A stretch of 64,000 bases of DNA from Diploptera punctata (lineage: Eukaryota > Arthropoda > Insecta > Blattodea > Blaberidae), in NCBI GenBank assembly GCA_030220185.1, contig JASPKZ010004202.1, positions 1,244,001-1,308,000 on the forward strand. The letters run 5' to 3'. Numbering within the stretch: the stretch's first letter is position 1; each line of letters opens with the position of its first letter. Of the stretch, positions 63,700 through 64,000 are shown in pieces. A program made the translations under genes and the position numbers. Below the pieces are notes generated by a model. That model had not been told where the DNA came from and did not search any database. It saw nothing but the letters and a program-made list of their open reading frames with translations.

Positions 63700-64000
63700 C
63701 TAAGTAGCTAACTGACTCACTGAATCTATCAAAGGTTAAAACCGCGCGGACAAAAGCTCTCCATACATCCCTATTCTGAGCTAATATTTTACAAACATCC
63801 TCTGTATAAACAACTTCTCTCAAATAATGGTTAATATTATTATCTGACCTCATTCTTGGTCTACCAACTGGGCGTTTTCCCTCTGGTTTTTCTACAAGAA
63901 GATTCCATGTTCCTTTTTTATTCCCCATTCGTGCTACATGCCGTACCGATTGCAGTCTATGGGATTTAACTGTTATTATAGCCCTATCTGGTTTTCTATA
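63700..64000 (-). mobile_element. RTE-type LINE fragment, cut by the window end
   Basis: Encodes MGNKKGTWNLLVEKPEGKRP and VGRPRMRSDNNINHYLREVV. It starts about 10 bp after the exon donor at 63690. Confidence 0.8.

Overview
This is an AT-rich, repeat-saturated piece of insect nuclear genome. The evidence is spliced genes with GT-AG introns, tRNA-derived SINEs, RTE-type LINE fragments with target-site duplications, Helitrons, piggyBac-like MITEs, many Penelope-like element (PLE) remnants, and long arrays of degenerate TTAGG, the insect telomere word. The style of the repeats recalls cockroach genomes (Blattodea), but that is an impression and not a proof.

Two host genes can be read. (1) MED30, the Mediator subunit, lies on the minus strand from 39493 to 25817. 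It has six coding exons whose phases all join, giving a 277-residue protein with a Gln-rich N-terminal half and a conserved C-terminal half. (2) On the plus strand, a signal-peptide exon (57363-57426) joins in phase to a Gly/Ser/Gln-rich exon (63344-63689). It is a secreted, structural-looking protein whose gene continues beyond the window. I found no convincing third host gene and no functional RNA gene.

Layout: 0-5.6 kb holds LINE fragments, a Tigger/pogo remnant, a Helitron end and a 29-bp satellite. 5.6-7.4 kb is a DNA element carrying a GC-rich minisatellite. 7.4-11.6 kb is satellite block A. 12-21 kb holds LINEs, SINEs, a second copy of the GC-rich DNA element and PLE RT fragments. 21-25.8 kb holds PLE palindromes, a tRNA-like hairpin and a Helitron. 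25.8-39.5 kb is MED30, with its introns packed with PLE hairpins, tRNA-like hairpins, SINEs and MITEs. 39.5-46 kb holds a MITE palindrome, LINEs, a Helitron and SINEs. 46.2-49.6 kb is satellite block B. 49.7-64 kb is nested RTE LINEs and SINEs around the secreted-protein gene.

The most interesting signals are: (a) at least eight PLE 3' ends with hammerhead-ribozyme-like cores (CUGANGA, stem II, GAAA, very short stem III), mostly inside head-to-head palindromes in MED30 introns; (b) two satellite blocks that are circular permutations of each other, which suggests a higher-order unit of about 3.4 kb or a circular intermediate; (c) palindromes built around tRNA-like cloverleaves. All assignments come from reading the sequence and from remembered family features; no database search was run.
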